A DNA stretch of 44,970 bases from a virus. Position 1 is the first letter of the stretch, and every line of letters starts with the position of its first letter. A model generated the notes under the pieces. The model was not told where the DNA came from. It searched no databases and saw nothing but the letters and a program-made list of their open reading frames with translations. The translations under genes were made by a program, and so were the position numbers. The stretch is taken from positions 1 through 44,970 of IMG/VR virus record IMGVR_UViG_3300009001_000017, one strand, 5' to 3'. Shown piece after piece: positions 24,401 through 33,632 of this stretch.

Positions 24401-27400
24401 GCTCCAACACCTTGTGGTTGTCTGTTTGAACCTGTAGCACCCAAAGTACTTGCACTACCTGAGTTGGCTGTGCCAGAAATAGATGCTCCTGTTATGCCGC
24501 CTGTTGCATTTATACTTGTTACAGTGATTGTTGCATCGTTGTCTGGTGATATGCCAAATAATTCTGTACCCAGCACAGTAAATGTTTGATCTGATCCGTA
24601 ATCTTGTCCAGCATTGTTCACAGCAATACTGTAAACTCCTGCATTCAAAGTTATATCAAATGATGCATTCTGTCCAGACAGATTGCTTACTGGTGCATTT
24701 GTAAATGTTTGTGTATTGACTGCTGTACCTGTAACTGTGAAAGTTGCTACACCACCACTACCATCTATAGAATCAACATCAATTGTACAATCGTTTGCAG
24801 GAGATAATCCACCTAGTTCTGTTCCTGCAATTACAAACTGATCTGTAACATTGTATCCTGTTCCTGCTGGAGCCACCACTGCACTGTACACTGTGCCTGT
24901 TCTAGTGATTTCAAAATTAGCACCTGCACCCGATCCGCCTGTGTAGGTAGGATTTTCGATTACTACCAGAGCATCTGTGGCAGTGCCTGAGACAGTCACT
25001 GTGTTTATTGAAGAATCTCCGTTTACTGCTGTAACTTTTATTATAGCATCATTGGTTCCTGTTACACCACCCAGGTTAGAACCTTCAGCCTTGATTTGAT
25101 CACCAACTACAAAGCCAGATGTACCGCCTGTAGCCGCTGATCCGCTTTCTGTGAATGTGCTTACACCTCTTGTGCCTGTGATTGCTGTAATTTGAAGTGT
25201 TAAATCATTTGTCGGTGTTGCACCACCCAGTGAAGTTCCTAGAATAACAAGATTTTGACCAATACCATAATTTTGTCCAGCATTGTTTATTGTTATTGTG
25301 TTGTATGTTGCACCTGATAATTCCACATCAAAACTAGCCCCATTACCAAGTAAGTTTGAACCTGTGTTTACAGTAAGAAATGATTTTGTGTTTGCCGCTG
25401 TACCAGTTGGAGTGATTGTTAAAACACCGCCACCACCGTCTACAGAATCTATAGTGATTGTGAGATCGTTGGTGGAATCAACGCCACCTAAAAAACTTCC
25501 AAGCACAGTAATTGTTTCATTCTGTGCAAAATCTGAACCCAATCCAGTAACTGTTGCTGTGTATGTTGTGCCTTCTCTGGTTACTGAGAATGTAGCACCT
25601 GATCCTGCAACCGAATCTGTTGTGTAGTCGTTTACTCCTACAACATAACTTTCTAGTGCATCTGGACCTGTTCCAGAAGTTGTAAAGGTTGTAATTGCAC
25701 CAGCCCCGTCTACACCTGTTACTCTCAAATAAAGATTATTATCTGTGTTACCACCAAAGTTACCACCTGTAAATTCAACAACATCGTTTACTATATATCC
25801 TGTACTTGCATCGTCACCTGAAAGTGTCGCTGAATAAACATTATTTGTTAAAGTCACATCAATTTCTAAACCTGCTCCCGATCCACCAGTCACTGTGCCT
25901 TCTACTGCTGTAAAACTTGGATCAAGCAGAGTAGCACTGTAGGCATTGTTTGTTTTTGTTACATCAAAAGTTCCACCTACTCCTGCTCCGTTGTTGTATG
26001 TTCCAGGAAGATTTGTTTGTGTTCCTGAACCTGTAAATGCTTCACCATCTAATGATGTTGTCAAAACTTCTCCACCTGTATCCACAGATTCAACCGATAT
26101 TGTTAAATCATTGGCAGGTGTTGCTCCGCCTATTAAATCTCCCGTGATCAAAATAGCATCACCAACTTCGTAGTTTTCACCAGAGTTGGTAATTGTAATA
26201 CTGTATATTCCCCCGGCGTTAAACACATCGCACACAAAATTCTGACCAGCAGGATTGACATTGAATCCTCCTACATTTGAATAGGTTGTTCTATCTCCTA
26301 TCAAGGTTTGTGATAATCCTGAGCTCAGTGTTAAAGTGTTTCCTGCAACATTTGTGATTGCAATTCCAAATCCATCACCTCTGTCTATCACACTGTTCTG
26401 TAAAATGCCTGCAGAATCAACCACGTTAATTTCAGTTGTACCCGCAGTGTAATCGCCTTCAACTTCAGGAGTTGCCAATGTGCTTCCTGTTCCTGTGACT
26501 GCTGTGATCTGTGTACCAGTTGCTACACCTGTTCCTGTTAAAGGTGATCCAATCTCTGGTAAATCTGTATCTTGGAATGGAATAATTGTTGTTCCTGATT
26601 GTGCTCCAATTGGAGTTATAAAATCTCCATTTGCACCATTAGATGCAACACTAAATGATGGTCTTCCAATTGTTGCTCCAGAATAAAATCCTGCTTTACG
26701 CAATTGTGTAAAGGTCGTGTGTATTTCTGATCCATTAACTGTTCCTACTTTTGCTTTTGCGTAATATGTAAACTGTCTTGTTGTAGGAATTGTGTTCACA
26801 ACAAATGAACCTTGTGCTCTACCTGTGCCTGGGACTCCATTAGTAAACCCGATAATTGTAAATGCATCACCAGGTTCGAAAGCATGCGGTCCAACTGTGT
26901 TCACGGTGATAAGTGACGAACCAATTCCTTCTGTTCCTGCAGAAGCATCAGTTTCAACTGTGTCTACATCTATATCTGTGCCTGGTATTTCATAAATTGA
27001 TGGATAACCTCTTTGAGTTCCAATTGCTTGCCACTTGGTTGGCTGAAGTCCATATTCAAAGTCAGCGTCAAGCATTGATTGAGCAGGTGCAACTCTCATT
27101 CTTTCAATTGCATCTGTTCCAAAGTCGTAAGGTCTGGTTCTAATCACTTTGTCTTCCACGAACATTTGAATAGAATCTGATTCATCAAACGTACTGGTAT
27201 CAAAGTTTAAGAATACAGTGCTAACTGTGTCGGTGTTTTGTAAAAAAGTTGGATAATCTGGATCTTCTTCTGTTTCGTATGAGATCTCTGCTCCAAGAGT
27301 TGCATCTGCAAAGTTGTACAACACTTTGTTTCTTGTTGTGTTTGTGATCAACAACACATCATCTAAACTTATTTTTCCTGGTGCTTTGATTGAACTGATC

Positions 27401-28434
27401 TCGTTTCTTTCTAAATCTGGAAGATTGTCTAATCCATTTTCAATCACGTCAGTGATAATAAAATTAAGTGCTGTGATACGTGCAGGAACACCTGCCTCGC
27501 CTGCTGTAGTACCTAAGTATTGTGTTGTAACAACTGGTGATTGTTTTGTTGTAACTGCTGTTCTAGTTAAGATGTAATCGTTAATTACACCTTTGATATA
27601 ATTTTTTACTAATACTTCTGGTTGTCTGTCGCCGTCAATTTGTGGAGTAGATCCAATCCAATACTTTGATGCATTGAATCTCGATTCTTGATTACCACCA
27701 TATCTTAAATCATTTAAAAATCCATTAAGATTATAACCCATGTCTCTTTCACATTTTGCTGAATCATATGTGTAACCTGCAAATATATAAGAACTGCTGA
27801 CCAAGGTTGGTAAATTTATAATTCCATTATCTAGAGTAGTAATAAAACCATTTGCTAGTGTAGTAAATGTTGTTACTCCGTTTGCTTCTGCTGATGCTCC
27901 TGAAGTGTCTTGTGATGTAATTCCTTGAAGACTACTGAATGCTGAGCCAGGTAAAATGTAGTTTACAACTAAATTTCTAGCATATTCAAAATAAGCAACT
28001 TCTGGTTCACCATCTCCATTAATTAATAACGTTCCATCTTGGAAATAAGTTTGCACAAATAAATTTGTGTTTTCATTTCCACCATATCTTAAATCTTTAT
28101 TGAGTCCAGTTAACCAAGTATCAATAGTTGTCTCTAATTGTAAAGCGTCATATGTGTAACCTGCAAAAGGTGGAACACTGGTTGCTTTTTGTTGTGCAAC
28201 GTATGCCACTATTTCATCTTTGATGTATTCTATATTGTTTGTAAGTTTGTTTACTGCGTTTGGAAATTCATTTGCCGCTGAATCAGTTGCTACTCTTTCA
28301 GCAACATATCCTACTGACTCATCTTTTAAAAATTCTAAATTGTTTTGAATTAAATCATAAGCATTAGGATAAAGATTTCCTGATTTAGGTATCCCTGGTT
28401 GAAATATATAATTTGTTACTTTACGTTTTGCCAT
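21451..28434 (-). CDS. Giant virion fibre/adhesin protein, 2327 residues
   Basis: This long, strand-rich protein has no signal peptide or membrane segment. The N-terminus has paired modules (LIQNNLEFLKDESVGYVAER / LTNNIEYIKDEIVAYVAQQK) and two copies of a Y-D-x-x-K/Q-C/L module with DLRYGGN, also found in the 1788-residue protein. Roughly 710 residues (nt 24170-26290) are eight degenerate repeats of about 85 residues with the core NxGxxYxxGdxixixGxxLGGxxPxNDxTIxV. The C-terminal third (GIQFSWYGAGFIDFMTRGAD onward) resembles marine T4-like structural proteins. It is a likely tail-fibre or whisker-type receptor-binding virion protein. A TAGGAG Shine-Dalgarno precedes the ATG. Confidence 0.8.
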   Translation of the reverse strand: MAKRKVTNYIFQPGIPKSGNLYPNAYDLIQNNLEFLKDESVGYVAERVATDSAANEFPNAVNKLTNNIEYIKDEIVAYVAQQKATSVPPFAGYTYDALQLETTIDTWLTGLNKDLRYGGNENTNLFVQTYFQDGTLLINGDGEPEVAYFEYARNLVVNYILPGSAFSSLQGITSQDTSGASAEANGVTTFTTLANGFITTLDNGIINLPTLVSSSYIFAGYTYDSAKCERDMGYNLNGFLNDLRYGGNQESRFNASKYWIGSTPQIDGDRQPEVLVKNYIKGVINDYILTRTAVTTKQSPVVTTQYLGTTAGEAGVPARITALNFIITDVIENGLDNLPDLERNEISSIKAPGKISLDDVLLITNTTRNKVLYNFADATLGAEISYETEEDPDYPTFLQNTDTVSTVFLNFDTSTFDESDSIQMFVEDKVIRTRPYDFGTDAIERMRVAPAQSMLDADFEYGLQPTKWQAIGTQRGYPSIYEIPGTDIDVDTVETDASAGTEGIGSSLITVNTVGPHAFEPGDAFTIIGFTNGVPGTGRAQGSFVVNTIPTTRQFTYYAKAKVGTVNGSEIHTTFTQLRKAGFYSGATIGRPSFSVASNGANGDFITPIGAQSGTTIIPFQDTDLPEIGSPLTGTGVATGTQITAVTGTGSTLATPEVEGDYTAGTTEINVVDSAGILQNSVIDRGDGFGIAITNVAGNTLTLSSGLSQTLIGDRTTYSNVGGFNVNPAGQNFVCDVFNAGGIYSITITNSGENYEVGDAILITGDLIGGATPANDLTISVESVDTGGEVLTTSLDGEAFTGSGTQTNLPGTYNNGAGVGGTFDVTKTNNAYSATLLDPSFTAVEGTVTGGSGAGLEIDVTLTNNVYSATLSGDDASTGYIVNDVVEFTGGNFGGNTDNNLYLRVTGVDGAGAITTFTTSGTGPDALESYVVGVNDYTTDSVAGSGATFSVTREGTTYTATVTGLGSDFAQNETITVLGSFLGGVDSTNDLTITIDSVDGGGGVLTITPTGTAANTKSFLTVNTGSNLLGNGASFDVELSGATYNTITINNAGQNYGIGQNLVILGTSLGGATPTNDLTLQITAITGTRGVSTFTESGSAATGGTSGFVVGDQIKAEGSNLGGVTGTNDAIIKVTAVNGDSSINTVTVSGTATDALVVIENPTYTGGSGAGANFEITRTGTVYSAVVAPAGTGYNVTDQFVIAGTELGGLSPANDCTIDVDSIDGSGGVATFTVTGTAVNTQTFTNAPVSNLSGQNASFDITLNAGVYSIAVNNAGQDYGSDQTFTVLGTELFGISPDNDATITVTSINATGGITGASISGTANSGSASTLGATGSNRQPQGVGATFSVTRSTTDDSSTNYTEVIVSTSGSNYAVGDRITLQGQSLGGSSPANDVTVRVQSVATNGDVLANTHTGTAASGTGISVYSSITVSEPTNNSIPSATTLTYAALATMQVDFETPHGLVPGDSFLVTIQSDDGSNNHLLASGPFLATSIPSQSQLRYQVRAPGTITDDAWQGFIYVRPDSFFVHRPFDGGVQLGTGGPQHGSQAIRQSKKYIRYQSGKGIMYTTGALFAPSYDLLNVTADGTAVGSTITVTTDDTDHGLQVGARVRLIGIQTSGYNNYYTVASVIGERQFTVLAVQSLGSTIAEFGDQPQVSLSNWNGATVRSGTFDDQNGIFWQYDGTNLSFVQRTSTRQMTGTVTVTPDSNTVSGESTRFREQVKAGDRIVIRGMTHVVNQVTSNTEMYVTPDYRGVNVSQGVKACLVLDKVAKQSEFNLDKIDGTGPSGYNFDPGKMQMIGIQFSWYGAGFIDFMTRGADGNFVFAHRMRNSNVNTEAFMRTGNQPVRYEVANEGPSGKLESNVTATATELPLIDASFFPPTGGTVYVDNEIITFTGVENDKLTGCTRGAQLTNFASGATRNYTAGIASEHFRNTGVVLISNTSSPIISHWGSAFITDGNFDEDRGYLFSYSATGLDITTTRQTVFLLRLAPSVSNALTGDLGDRDLLNRAQLLLDGLEITTEDPQAGQAAGQIVINGILNPQNYPVDPSDIGWTDLTGVAQGGQPSFAQIAPGGSVVWNSGTVSTTATALTTNAMTSTSNHWFGLGGNRNYAYFLDADWENKGHVVGMEVTSSQFPAGTTVTQIQDRGNYYLVYFSQRHTGISQGEAVNFSYGGSIANSNYLFFQEASWLALGATTGTEVDVDTSTEFPAGSSIVSIAPVTSFGSTNYYRVTFNQSFSGAIAGGTAVSFKFGQPPYAQPGQSIFSFVAQPGERSTLALNTIQELTNTTLGGRGTFPNGPDVLAINIFRTGGTGGVNATVTLRWSEAQA
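24170..26290 (-). repeat. Eight degenerate protein repeats inside the giant fibre gene
   Basis: The conserved core LGGxxPxNDxTIxV (with variants FGISPDNDATI and FGGNTDNNLYL) recurs near nt 24255, 24550, 24805, 25055, 25215, 25470, 25740 and 26115. Each is preceded by a Y-rich strand and followed by a variable Gly/Thr-rich strand ending near SGTA. Divergence between copies is high, so they are old repeats. Confidence 0.7.
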
Positions 28435-28438
28435 TCTT

Positions 28439-30316
28439 TTATACTCCTAATGCAATTGCCAACACTGTTGACGTGTTGTCCACATAAGTTTTTGTTGTAA
28501 CATCGTTTGCTTCCGTAGGCGCACTGGTCACTGTGGCACTAGAAAATGCTCCAGATGCCGGAACAGTTGCTCCTATTGTAGTGTTATTTAACGTTCCTTG
28601 ACTGGTTTCTAATTGTGAAAAGGTACCTTTTCTTGCTGTGGTTTGTCCTATATCTACGTTGTCTACGGTGCCTAAATTAGTAGGTGACACAGTCAGTACA
28701 CCTGATCCTTGAGGAGAAACAACTACGTCGGCATTAACCGGAGTTAAAGTAGTTTGTCCCAGTGTTCTAAAAGATTTTGCATTGATATCTAGGTTTGATA
28801 TAAAACCTCCACCTGCTGGATTGATAACAACCGAACTGTAACTACCTGTTGGTGCAAGTGAAATTTCTGCATCCTGACCATTGTTAATCAAATCGCCTGT
28901 GTTAAGTATGGCACTGAAACTTCCAATTCCAGTAAATGTGGGATCTTCTACACTAATCAATCCTACTGGGTCTGAATCTCCGTCTCCGTAGAACAATGTG
29001 TCTGGAGCATCAACAGGTGTTGTGATTGTGATTGTACCCAATGATTGATTTTGAGCATTTGCTCCTGTCAAAGTTGTTGGTACTGGAACATCTTCAAAAG
29101 TTGTCTGAGTAATTGTGTCGGTGATATAAGTTTGAATGCTAGATTGATAATCTCCAAAATTACTTCCTACTCCTTCATACGCATAAAGTTTTATTGCTCC
29201 ATTTTTATAATTGTAAAGTAATTCTCCTGTTGGCAGTGCTACACCTTCTGACAATTGATCTGCAATTTCATTTTCTGCTCTTGCCCAGGCATAAATTGTG
29301 TTTTCTGCACCTGTTAAATCTAAACCATTTGCTGTTCCTCCAGCGTATGGCCAATTTAAATTGTTTGTTCCATGGAACATTAAAATGTTTCTTCCAACTA
29401 ATGGTACTGTTGGTGTCCATACTATTTCTGTTGAATCATCCTCTACCTGTGGATTCAATTCAATTGAATAAAAAGTGTCTATTCTTTCATTTTGATCAGT
29501 AAAGGTTAATTTGTGTTGATCAAAGTGTAATAGACTTGAAATAAGAACTAAATTTTTAATATTATTATTTTGTGTTTGAATTGCATATTGTTGTGCTAGT
29601 TGGCCACCCACACCATAACCTATCAATGTAATTTCTCTAGTATCTACATTGTCATAAGTTTCTAATTGGGTTAATATGCTGTCTATCAAAGCAACATCAT
29701 CTGATTTACTGATACTGTAACCAACATTCCAAGTATTTTTGTAACCTTGTGGTGCTATAACAACTTTGTCTGTGATAAAATTAACGTTATTAGAAACTTC
29801 AGTCATTGAACCTGATACATCATGTAGTGCAATAACCACAGGCAGTTTTTTTCCTACCAACTGAGTTTCAATTTCTAAATCAGGCGCTGTAATTTTTACT
29901 TTTCTTTCAAAATCGGTTTCTTGTAACCAAGTTTGTGTGAAAGTCCATTCTCCAGTTTCAATAATATTGCCTGTAACAACATTAGCATGTGTTAATCCTT
30001 CATTGAAAAGTGTACCAGGTACATTTGGGTCTGCATCACTAGGGGAAAATATATTAAATCCTAAATTTTCTAAATTTAATCCAATTGTTTTTGTTTCACC
30101 TCTTACCAAAGTGATAGTAGGATTATCGCCAACTAGTCCAGCAATACTGAATACTCCTTCTGATTCAGTTACACTGTAATCTGGAGCGGCAATAACTGGA
30201 GTTGGAATGAAAGTTTCAGTTATAGTTCTTACTACAACATTACCTTGATCATCAACTGTGAATCCCGGACTCTTAAAACCTGATTGTGCTTCAAATTGTT
30301 TGTAATTAATTGGCAT
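28439..30316 (-). CDS. Fibre protein with cupredoxin-like and inactive esterase-like (LpqC-type) domains
   Basis: The product is 625 residues. About 45-95 (NPTITLVRGETKTIGLNLEN) resembles the cupredoxin-like domain of marine secreted proteins. About 155-330 follows the LpqC/PHB-depolymerase alpha/beta hydrolase pattern: LPVVIALHDVSGS, VVIAPQGYKNTWNVGY, DDVALIDSIL, ITLIGYGVGGQLAQQYA and ILMFHGTNNLNWPYAGG. The nucleophile elbow reads G-Y-G-V-G (G235 where Ser is expected), and the usual Asp after HGT is Asn, so the domain is probably a catalytically dead binding module. The C-terminus, SGAFSSATVTSAPTEANDVT and then TKTYVDN, is typical of phage tail fibres. It overlaps no gene; the 2327-residue gene starts 5 bases downstream. 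Confidence 0.75.
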   Translation of the reverse strand: MPINYKQFEAQSGFKSPGFTVDDQGNVVVRTITETFIPTPVIAAPDYSVTESEGVFSIAGLVGDNPTITLVRGETKTIGLNLENLGFNIFSPSDADPNVPGTLFNEGLTHANVVTGNIIETGEWTFTQTWLQETDFERKVKITAPDLEIETQLVGKKLPVVIALHDVSGSMTEVSNNVNFITDKVVIAPQGYKNTWNVGYSISKSDDVALIDSILTQLETYDNVDTREITLIGYGVGGQLAQQYAIQTQNNNIKNLVLISSLLHFDQHKLTFTDQNERIDTFYSIELNPQVEDDSTEIVWTPTVPLVGRNILMFHGTNNLNWPYAGGTANGLDLTGAENTIYAWARAENEIADQLSEGVALPTGELLYNYKNGAIKLYAYEGVGSNFGDYQSSIQTYITDTITQTTFEDVPVPTTLTGANAQNQSLGTITITTPVDAPDTLFYGDGDSDPVGLISVEDPTFTGIGSFSAILNTGDLINNGQDAEISLAPTGSYSSVVINPAGGGFISNLDINAKSFRTLGQTTLTPVNADVVVSPQGSGVLTVSPTNLGTVDNVDIGQTTARKGTFSQLETSQGTLNNTTIGATVPASGAFSSATVTSAPTEANDVTTKTYVDNTSTVLAIALGV

Positions 30317-30318
30317 GA

Positions 30319-30816
30319 TTAGTATCCACTGCCTCCGTTATTATCTTGGTTAACATTTGATCTGTCATAGTCGTTTCCAGAATTGATCAGTTCAGATGCT
30401 CCACCCTGTAAAGCATTTTGAGTTTGAAAATACGTTGCACTAAAAATTACTTTTGCTCCTGCATAAGTTTCTGTGGGTGATTTTATTGCTGGATTTAGCA
30501 CAATTCTCACATATGAATTATTAACAGTACTAGAAACTGTGACTAGTTCGTTGCCCATGTTGCTTCTGCCATAAATTGTAACAGAACTGTTAGATGGTGT
30601 TGCACTTACTAAAATTTTTATTAGTTCTTTGTTGTTTGTGTCATAATCCACAGACACAGTGTACTCGGCTGTACAAAAGGTATTCACGTGGAATTGATCC
30701 ATTGTTGTGTCAGGTCTAACAACTACATAAGGCCCATTGTAGGACAGTTGTAAACCGTTTTTAAGCAGTAAGGTATTTCTAATTCCTTTTCCAAATAGTC
30801 GTGATACGTCAAACAT
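30319..30816 (-). CDS. Small virion structural protein, unrecognised
   Basis: The 165-residue product starts MFDVSRLFGKGIRNTLLLKN and is dominated by short beta strands with Thr/Ser/Asn, ending in a Gly/Asn-rich flexible tail (SNVNQDNNGGSGY). I know of similar small proteins beside fibre genes in marine T4-like phages but not their role. It lies between the GT9-like gene and the esterase-like fibre gene (2-base gap), with octamer GGTAAATA 22 bases upstream and no good Shine-Dalgarno. Confidence 0.65.
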   Translation of the reverse strand: MFDVSRLFGKGIRNTLLLKNGLQLSYNGPYVVVRPDTTMDQFHVNTFCTAEYTVSVDYDTNNKELIKILVSATPSNSSVTIYGRSNMGNELVTVSSTVNNSYVRIVLNPAIKSPTETYAGAKVIFSATYFQTQNALQGGASELINSGNDYDRSNVNQDNNGGSGY

Positions 30817-30838
30817 AGTGTAATATACTTTTTAAGTG

Positions 30839-30846
30839 TATTTACC
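30839..30846 (-). promoter_or_regulatory. Late promoter octamer GGTAAATA
   Basis: GGTAAATA lies 22 bases before the ATG at 30816 and after the sugar cassette, so it would start a new transcript for the downstream fibre genes. Confidence 0.5.
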
Positions 30847-30868
30847 TAACTTTTATGAAATTGAAAAA

Positions 30869-31825
30869 CTACTTTTTTTTATGTTTGTTTTTGAGCATGA
30901 AGTTGATAGAATTTACTACTTTCTGCTCTTGATTGTCGTCCATTTCCATAATACCTTCGTTTAATCGATCAGAATATTCATCACTTGTAATTCTGATTGG
31001 ACTGTATATCCTGCTTTTTTCGCCTAAATCAATAATATCTACTTTATCATCGTTTGGAAAGGACGTGTTGATAGGAAATGTACTTCCAATAAGCACAGTC
31101 ATTGTTTTGTCAAATGCATAAGCAAGGTGTTGACCCACTGAATCACAACCTACAAAATGATCAACCTGCTTAATCATAGCGGCCCATATTCTAATGTGTG
31201 TGTTAAGAGGCAGTGCCACTGGTTTGTTTATACCACCGTGTGTTTTAAATTCTAAACCAAATTCACTCATCACTATAACACCGTAATCTTTGCTTAATTT
31301 TTTGATAATTGACCATAAATTTTTAAGTTCTATACTTCTTCCTGTTAAATCTACCACTTCACTTTCTGATTTCTTTTCAGCACCTCTGCCAAAAGGTTGT
31401 ATCAAAACCAATTTATTTTTTCCTGTTTTTTCTTTAACTTCAGCCAACATTGACCTTGCTGTTAGAAGTTCTTCTTTTGAAATGTATAAGTTAGGTTTAG
31501 GCAATTTACGTAGACCTTTTTTGTTTATAGCAATGTCATATGCTTCTGCTAGACTACATTTTTGATTATAGTACTCCCATACTCTGTAAGGTTCGGGTGA
31601 AACAAGATTTCTATTTTTTAATAAATCTTGAAATAGATTTTTATGCCAATTATCATATGCTCTAAAATGCAATAACGGATGTCCTTTGTATGCATCTGTG
31701 CCACCTTCACAAACTACAATAAAATCATCTTCTGGATTTTCTTTTGCATATAATTCTAGTGCAGGTATAGAACTGATATGTCTTCCTGCTCCTCCGTTCA
31801 TAAAGAACGCACTATGTCTAGTCAT
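30869..31825 (-). CDS. GT9-family (heptosyltransferase-like) glycosyltransferase, copy B
   Basis: The 318-residue product has a GT-B layout. The N-terminus FFMNGGAGRHISSIPALELY is the GT9-type Gly loop, with GCDSVGQHLAYAF at 226-238 followed by MTVLIGSTFP, the acceptor/donor pocket that in ADP-heptose heptosyltransferases reads D-S/T-G-x-x-H-L-A. GT9 enzymes transfer heptose from ADP-heptose; hldE and hldD lie in this window. It has no signal peptide, so it is cytoplasmic. It is a paralogue of the gene at 33625-34584, sharing SPEPYRVWEY, NQKC, LPKP and VIVMSEFG. It overlaps the carbamoyltransferase gene by 8 bases. Donor and acceptor are not proven. Confidence 0.75.
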   Translation of the reverse strand: MTRHSAFFMNGGAGRHISSIPALELYAKENPEDDFIVVCEGGTDAYKGHPLLHFRAYDNWHKNLFQDLLKNRNLVSPEPYRVWEYYNQKCSLAEAYDIAINKKGLRKLPKPNLYISKEELLTARSMLAEVKEKTGKNKLVLIQPFGRGAEKKSESEVVDLTGRSIELKNLWSIIKKLSKDYGVIVMSEFGLEFKTHGGINKPVALPLNTHIRIWAAMIKQVDHFVGCDSVGQHLAYAFDKTMTVLIGSTFPINTSFPNDDKVDIIDLGEKSRIYSPIRITSDEYSDRLNEGIMEMDDNQEQKVVNSINFMLKNKHKKK

Positions 31826-33632
31826 TGGTCACCTTTATTAGTTTTCCATATTCAATCAAATATAGATATTCTATTTCAGAATTTTGCAATGTTCTTACAG
31901 CATCATCCACAGTTTCCACTAATGGTTCCCCTCCTAAATTAAATGAAGTATTGAACACTATAGGACATTTTGTGATTTCATTGAATTTACTGATTAGTCT
32001 ATGATACAGTTTATTATCTTCCGGTTTTACACTTTGTATTCTGCATGTGCCATCAACGTGTATAATACTAGGTATTTTTTCTTCAACACCAGGTTTGCAA
32101 TTTACAGCATACATCATGTGAGGAGTTTCTTCCATTCCTCTCAAATCAAACCAATCATGTGTGTATTCGTGCAATATAGATCCTGCAAATGGTCTAAAGT
32201 ATTCTCTATGTTTTACTCCATTTACGAAGTCTTTTCCATCTTTAAACCTTGGATCAAACAATAAACTTCTGTTTCCCAGTGCTCTTGGACCGTTTTCTGA
32301 TTGACCTTGCCACAATGCCACAATGTTTTTTTCAGTCATCAACTTAACAATGTCTTCATCTTTTGCGTCAACAACTTCTACACCATCTAGGTCATTGTAT
32401 TTTGTAATATCTTCGTTGGTTAGTTTATATGTTGGTCCTAAGTATAAACTTTTTGTTGTTCCTTTTTCAGTGGTTTGTTCTAATGAATAGTAATACAATA
32501 GAGCGGCGCCCATGGCTGTACCTGCATCGTTAGACACTGGTTCTACGTATATTTCTATACCGTCTTTGCGTAAACTATCAAGGTAGTAATAATTTGCCAC
32601 ACAATTAAGACCATAACCGCCTGATATTACAACTTTCTTCTTGCCAGTTTTTTCTACTGCTTTATAGATCAATTTTAAAACTTCTTCTTGGGTCGATGTT
32701 TGACAAGAGTAAGCAAGATCTCTGCGACTTTGTAATTCTGTTAAGTCGTTTTGATTTACTTCAAGTTTTTCTTCTAAACTGTAATAGTTGTCATAGTTCA
32801 CAAGAGCGGCATTTGGGTATGTAGGAATTATTACATTTCTATCACTCAATGTTCCTTTTCCGTTGTGGACAAACAATGGTGGTATTTGATCATTTGGTTT
32901 TCCATATGGAAACAGTCCCATAGTTTTTCCTGCTTCAATGGCTGAAAATCCACAGTACTGTGTAACTGCTTCATACACTTTAACAATACCTGCTCTGTCC
33001 GAGAACACTGCTTCGTGTGTACTGCCTGGCTCTCCCATTGAATCTGAAGGATAATTTGGAATATATGCACACTGACAGTTTTCACTTGTACCATAGTGTT
33101 TGTACATTGTTGTAAAATCATTAGGATATGAACAATCAAAAATTGTTTCTGTTTCAAACACAGTCATTTGATGACCTGCACTATGAGTTGCTGGAATAAA
33201 AGTTCCTGCACCGTCTACAATTAATGCCGCGGCATCGTCCCAGCCTGATCTGTAAAAAGCACATGCGGCGTGTAATTTGTGATGAATATGAGATAAATCA
33301 ATAACTTGTGGATGTTCTGGTCCTTTTTTAGTTCCGTGTTTATCAATCAATCCTAACTTTCTAGCAAGTCCAGTGTAAACATCGTCGCCGTTATAGTCAA
33401 CTCTGCCTGTACTTCTGTCTTTTAATGATTGTGTGTGAGCAATTACAAGATAGTCAATCTTGTCTGTGTATTCTAAAATTTTAACCATTGATGCATATGG
33501 TCCCCCATCGTATTTTACACGACTTAATCTTTCTTCTTCTATAGAAAAAACTATTTTTCCATCTTTAAGCAAACATACGCCAGAATTGTGTCCTCTGGCA
33601 ATAGCCGCGATATAACCTGTCTTATTATTCAT
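31818..33632 (-). CDS. Carbamoyltransferase, NodU/TobZ family
   Basis: The 604-residue product shows a YrdC-less O-carbamoyltransferase layout: N-terminal ARGHNSGVCLLKDGKIVFSI followed by EEERLSRVKYDGG, HIHHKLHAACAFYRSGWDDA with metal-type histidines, LIVDGAG, EAGKTMGLFPYGKP, ISGGYGLNCVANYYYLD, SNDAGTAMGAALL, the signature WQGQSENGPRALGNRSLLFD, and REYFRPFAGSILHEY. Family members use carbamoyl phosphate and ATP to put a carbamoyl group on sugar hydroxyls or amino sugars (nodulation factors, tobramycin). It is sandwiched between two GT9 paralogues with 8-base overlaps on both sides, so all three are likely one translational unit that makes a carbamoylated sugar. Confidence 0.88.
   Translation of the reverse strand: MNNKTGYIAAIARGHNSGVCLLKDGKIVFSIEEERLSRVKYDGGPYASMVKILEYTDKIDYLVIAHTQSLKDRSTGRVDYNGDDVYTGLARKLGLIDKHGTKKGPEHPQVIDLSHIHHKLHAACAFYRSGWDDAAALIVDGAGTFIPATHSAGHQMTVFETETIFDCSYPNDFTTMYKHYGTSENCQCAYIPNYPSDSMGEPGSTHEAVFSDRAGIVKVYEAVTQYCGFSAIEAGKTMGLFPYGKPNDQIPPLFVHNGKGTLSDRNVIIPTYPNAALVNYDNYYSLEEKLEVNQNDLTELQSRRDLAYSCQTSTQEEVLKLIYKAVEKTGKKKVVISGGYGLNCVANYYYLDSLRKDGIEIYVEPVSNDAGTAMGAALLYYYSLEQTTEKGTTKSLYLGPTYKLTNEDITKYNDLDGVEVVDAKDEDIVKLMTEKNIVALWQGQSENGPRALGNRSLLFDPRFKDGKDFVNGVKHREYFRPFAGSILHEYTHDWFDLRGMEETPHMMYAVNCKPGVEEKIPSIIHVDGTCRIQSVKPEDNKLYHRLISKFNEITKCPIVFNTSFNLGGEPLVETVDDAVRTLQNSEIEYLYLIEYGKLIKVTND

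Noticed and set aside
24356-25627. Open frames on the plus strand opposite the giant fibre gene
   Set aside because: They are antisense to a long Thr/Gly/Val-rich gene whose codon pattern leaves the opposite strand open. They have no Shine-Dalgarno and no coherent protein pattern.
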